NCBI GenBank assembly: GCA_022760335.1
Contig: JALEGE010000024.1
Span: 1 to 64,000, forward strand
From: Hyphomonadaceae bacterium
Lineage (GTDB): Bacteria; Pseudomonadota; Alphaproteobacteria; Caulobacterales; Hyphomonadaceae
Direction of reading: 5' to 3'
DNA length: 64,000 nucleotides
Each line of letters begins with the position of its first letter. Positions within the stretch are counted from its first letter, which is position 1. The notes under the pieces are model-generated. The model saw only the letters and a list, made by a program, of their open reading frames with translations. It was not told where the DNA came from and made no database searches. Positions 62,199 to 64,000 of the stretch are shown here, one piece after another. Made by a program: the position numbers and the translations under genes.

Positions 62199-63211
62199 GC
62201 ACGCCCCCCCGGAAAGTCGTCGTCACCCAGAAATTCTTCGATGATGATGCGATCGCCTTCCTGAAAGCCAACCGATGCGAGGTGGAGATTGCCCAGCTGC
62301 CGGAAGGCACCTCCGAGGCCCAGCTTTCGCCCGATCAGATCGAGGGCCTGCTTGCTGGCGCAGGCGGCTGGATTGTCGGGCATGCCCGGATCACCCGCGA
62401 GGTGCAAACGCGCCTGCCGGATCTCGCCATTGTCTCCCGCCGTGGTGTCGGCTTCGAGAAGGTTGACACTGAGGCCGCAGAAGATCTCGGCAAGGTTGTG
62501 ACGATCGCGGCGGGTGGCAATGATGCCTCCGTGGCCGATCAGGTCATCGGCATGATGATCTCTATCGGACGGCGCTTCCGCGAAGCCCAGGAGGCAATGA
62601 ATGACGGCAGCTGGAACATCCTTGTCGGCACGGAACTTTATCGCAAGACGGTCGGCATTGTTGGACTCGGTCGGATCGGGCGAAGCCTGGCAAAGCGGCT
62701 GCAGGGTTTTGAGGCCAGGGTCCTGGTCTGTACTCCAAATCTCTCGGCAACTGATATTGCCGAGTTTGGTCTTATCGAAAGCGATTTCGACAGTATCGTC
62801 GAGCAGGCGGACTATATCTCGGTCCATGCTCCGCTCACGGATGAAACCCGCCATCTCTTCAATACTGATGTCTTCGCCCGGATGAAACGGTCTGCCGTGC
62901 TGATCAATACCGCCCGCGGCGGCCTGGTCAGCGATGCCGACCTGCTCGCAGCCCTTGAAAGCAAGCAGATCCTCGGTGCTGGGCTGGATGTCTATGAAAG
63001 CGAAACCAACCCGGCCCTCAAGCCGGTGACCGAAGCCCTCATCAAACTGCCAAACGTGATCGCCGCACCGCATGCAGGCGCCTCGACGGATGAGGCGCTC
63101 AAGCGGACCAACATGATCGCGGCGCAATGTGCTGTGGATGTGCTCGATGGCCGGGATCCGCCAGCCCAATGCGTTGTCGCCGACGGTCGCAAGACCATTG
63201 TCAGCAACTAG
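62195..63211 (+). CDS. D-isomer-specific 2-hydroxyacid dehydrogenase (phosphoglycerate dehydrogenase-like)
   Basis: VGIVGLGRIGRSLAKRLQGFEARVLVCTP, LINTARGGLVSDADLLAALESKQILGAGLDVYESE, VIAAPHAGAST. Confidence 0.9.
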   Translation: MSTPPRKVVVTQKFFDDDAIAFLKANRCEVEIAQLPEGTSEAQLSPDQIEGLLAGAGGWIVGHARITREVQTRLPDLAIVSRRGVGFEKVDTEAAEDLGKVVTIAAGGNDASVADQVIGMMISIGRRFREAQEAMNDGSWNILVGTELYRKTVGIVGLGRIGRSLAKRLQGFEARVLVCTPNLSATDIAEFGLIESDFDSIVEQADYISVHAPLTDETRHLFNTDVFARMKRSAVLINTARGGLVSDADLLAALESKQILGAGLDVYESETNPALKPVTEALIKLPNVIAAPHAGASTDEALKRTNMIAAQCAVDVLDGRDPPAQCVVADGRKTIVSN

Positions 63212-63312
63212 AGCATCGGGCGTTGTATGTGAAACGCTCGATGCTCTATGTTTTTTGTGGTCGCGCCGGCTCATGCGAAAAACCGGAGTCCACTTTTTCG
63301 CCTGGCGCTCTA
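63208..63312. repeat. Dispersed ~100-bp hairpin repeat, copy 2
   Basis: ctagagcatcgggcgttgtatgtgaaacgctcgatgctct...gcgaaaaaccggagtccactttttcgcctggcgctcta; homologous to 21569..21671; overlaps the stop codon of the upstream dehydrogenase gene. Confidence 0.85.
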
Positions 63313-63328
63313 AACAGCAAGAAGGCAC

Positions 63329-64000
63329 TCAGGCCTCGGGCAAAACCTTGCCTGGATTGAGCAAATTATGCGGGTCAAGGGTCGTCTTGATCTGACGCAT
63401 GAGCGCGATCTCTTCGGAATTCCGTGACAGCGGCAACCATTCGAGCTTGTCCAGCCCGATGCCATGCTCGGCCGACACCGATCCACCAAGCGCCGCAAGG
63501 GGCTTGTAGACGAGTTCCTTCGCCTGATGGATCGTTTCCGAATTGCATGGGCGCGGGGACACCATGACGTGCAGATTGCTGTCCCCGATATGGCCGAAAA
63601 CAGCCATGCGCGCGTCTTCACCGCAAGCCTGGTGAAGCTGTTCATCAAGACCGGAGATATAGTCATCCATCATTATGATGGGCAGACTGACATCGAAGGC
63701 CACCCCTGGCATGAATGCGTGCACAAGCCCTTCGATATCCTCGCGAATACCCCATATCGCATCGCGCTGGGCTTTCGAGGATGCGATCACAGCATCAGCT
63801 GCGATGCCGGCTTCGATCGCGGTGCCGAGCACCTCTGTGAACAGGGCTTCGTCAGCCTCCGGATCATTCCCCGTGATCTCGACGACAATGTAGAAATCGT
63901 GGCCCGCAACGAGCGGCGGCTTGTGGCGGCCACTCTGGACGCCGATGACCTGATAATAGTTGTTCCACATCACCTCGAAAGAGCTGAGCATGCCCGCGAA
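63329..64000 (-). CDS. FAD-binding (GlcD/D-lactate dehydrogenase-type) oxidase, C-terminal part (runs off window end)
   Basis: Translation ...ARMAVFGHIGDSNLHVMVSPRP...GSVSAEHGIGLDKLEWLPLSRNSEEIALMRQIKTTLDPHNLLNPGKVLPEA, typical of the FAD-oxidase C-terminal domain. Confidence 0.9.
   Translation of the reverse strand, partial: FAGMLSSFEVMWNNYYQVIGVQSGRHKPPLVAGHDFYIVVEITGNDPEADEALFTEVLGTAIEAGIAADAVIASSKAQRDAIWGIREDIEGLVHAFMPGVAFDVSLPIIMMDDYISGLDEQLHQACGEDARMAVFGHIGDSNLHVMVSPRPCNSETIHQAKELVYKPLAALGGSVSAEHGIGLDKLEWLPLSRNSEEIALMRQIKTTLDPHNLLNPGKVLPEA

Overview
GC-rich, probably alphaproteobacterial chromosomal window (taxonomy inferred from gene content only). In order: (1) the end of an aryl-polyene/flexirubin-like lipid cluster on the minus strand (FAD oxidoreductase, MMPL exporter, LolA-like protein, thioesterase, acyltransferase); (2) an assimilatory nitrate/nitrite locus (porin, NasT/NasS-type regulator pair, CobA, NasA, NirD, NirB, a GAF-like protein, fused NrtCD, NrtB, NrtA); (3) an accessory block of secreted proteins and lipoproteins (CHAT/TPR lipoprotein, TPR-like lipoprotein, vWA protein) flanked by two sensor/regulator systems; (4) a TonB receptor / M19 dipeptidase / TSUP / Tat-type HisC-like aminotransferase cluster with a decayed IS6-like remnant upstream; (5) a second TonB receptor and an orphan ANTAR regulator; (6) a complete type I-E CRISPR-Cas locus (cas3, cas8e, cse2, cas7e, cas5e, cas6e, cas1, cas2) with a 16-repeat, 15-spacer array; (7) a LysR / LeuCD-like / D-hydroxyacid dehydrogenase / FAD-oxidase catabolic cluster. 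The most interesting signal is the 319-bp gap between cas3 and cas8e. It holds an isolated degenerate CRISPR repeat that keeps the complete Cas6e-type hairpin, a spacer-like tail with a short seed match just upstream, a TTGACA-N17 promoter-like sequence, a Shine-Dalgarno-preceded 5-codon ORF, two strong hairpins, and a minus-strand terminator-like structure. This is a candidate crRNA-like regulatory RNA or RNA toxin-antitoxin (CreTA/CreR-like) module. All calls are from reading sequence and translations; no database search was run.
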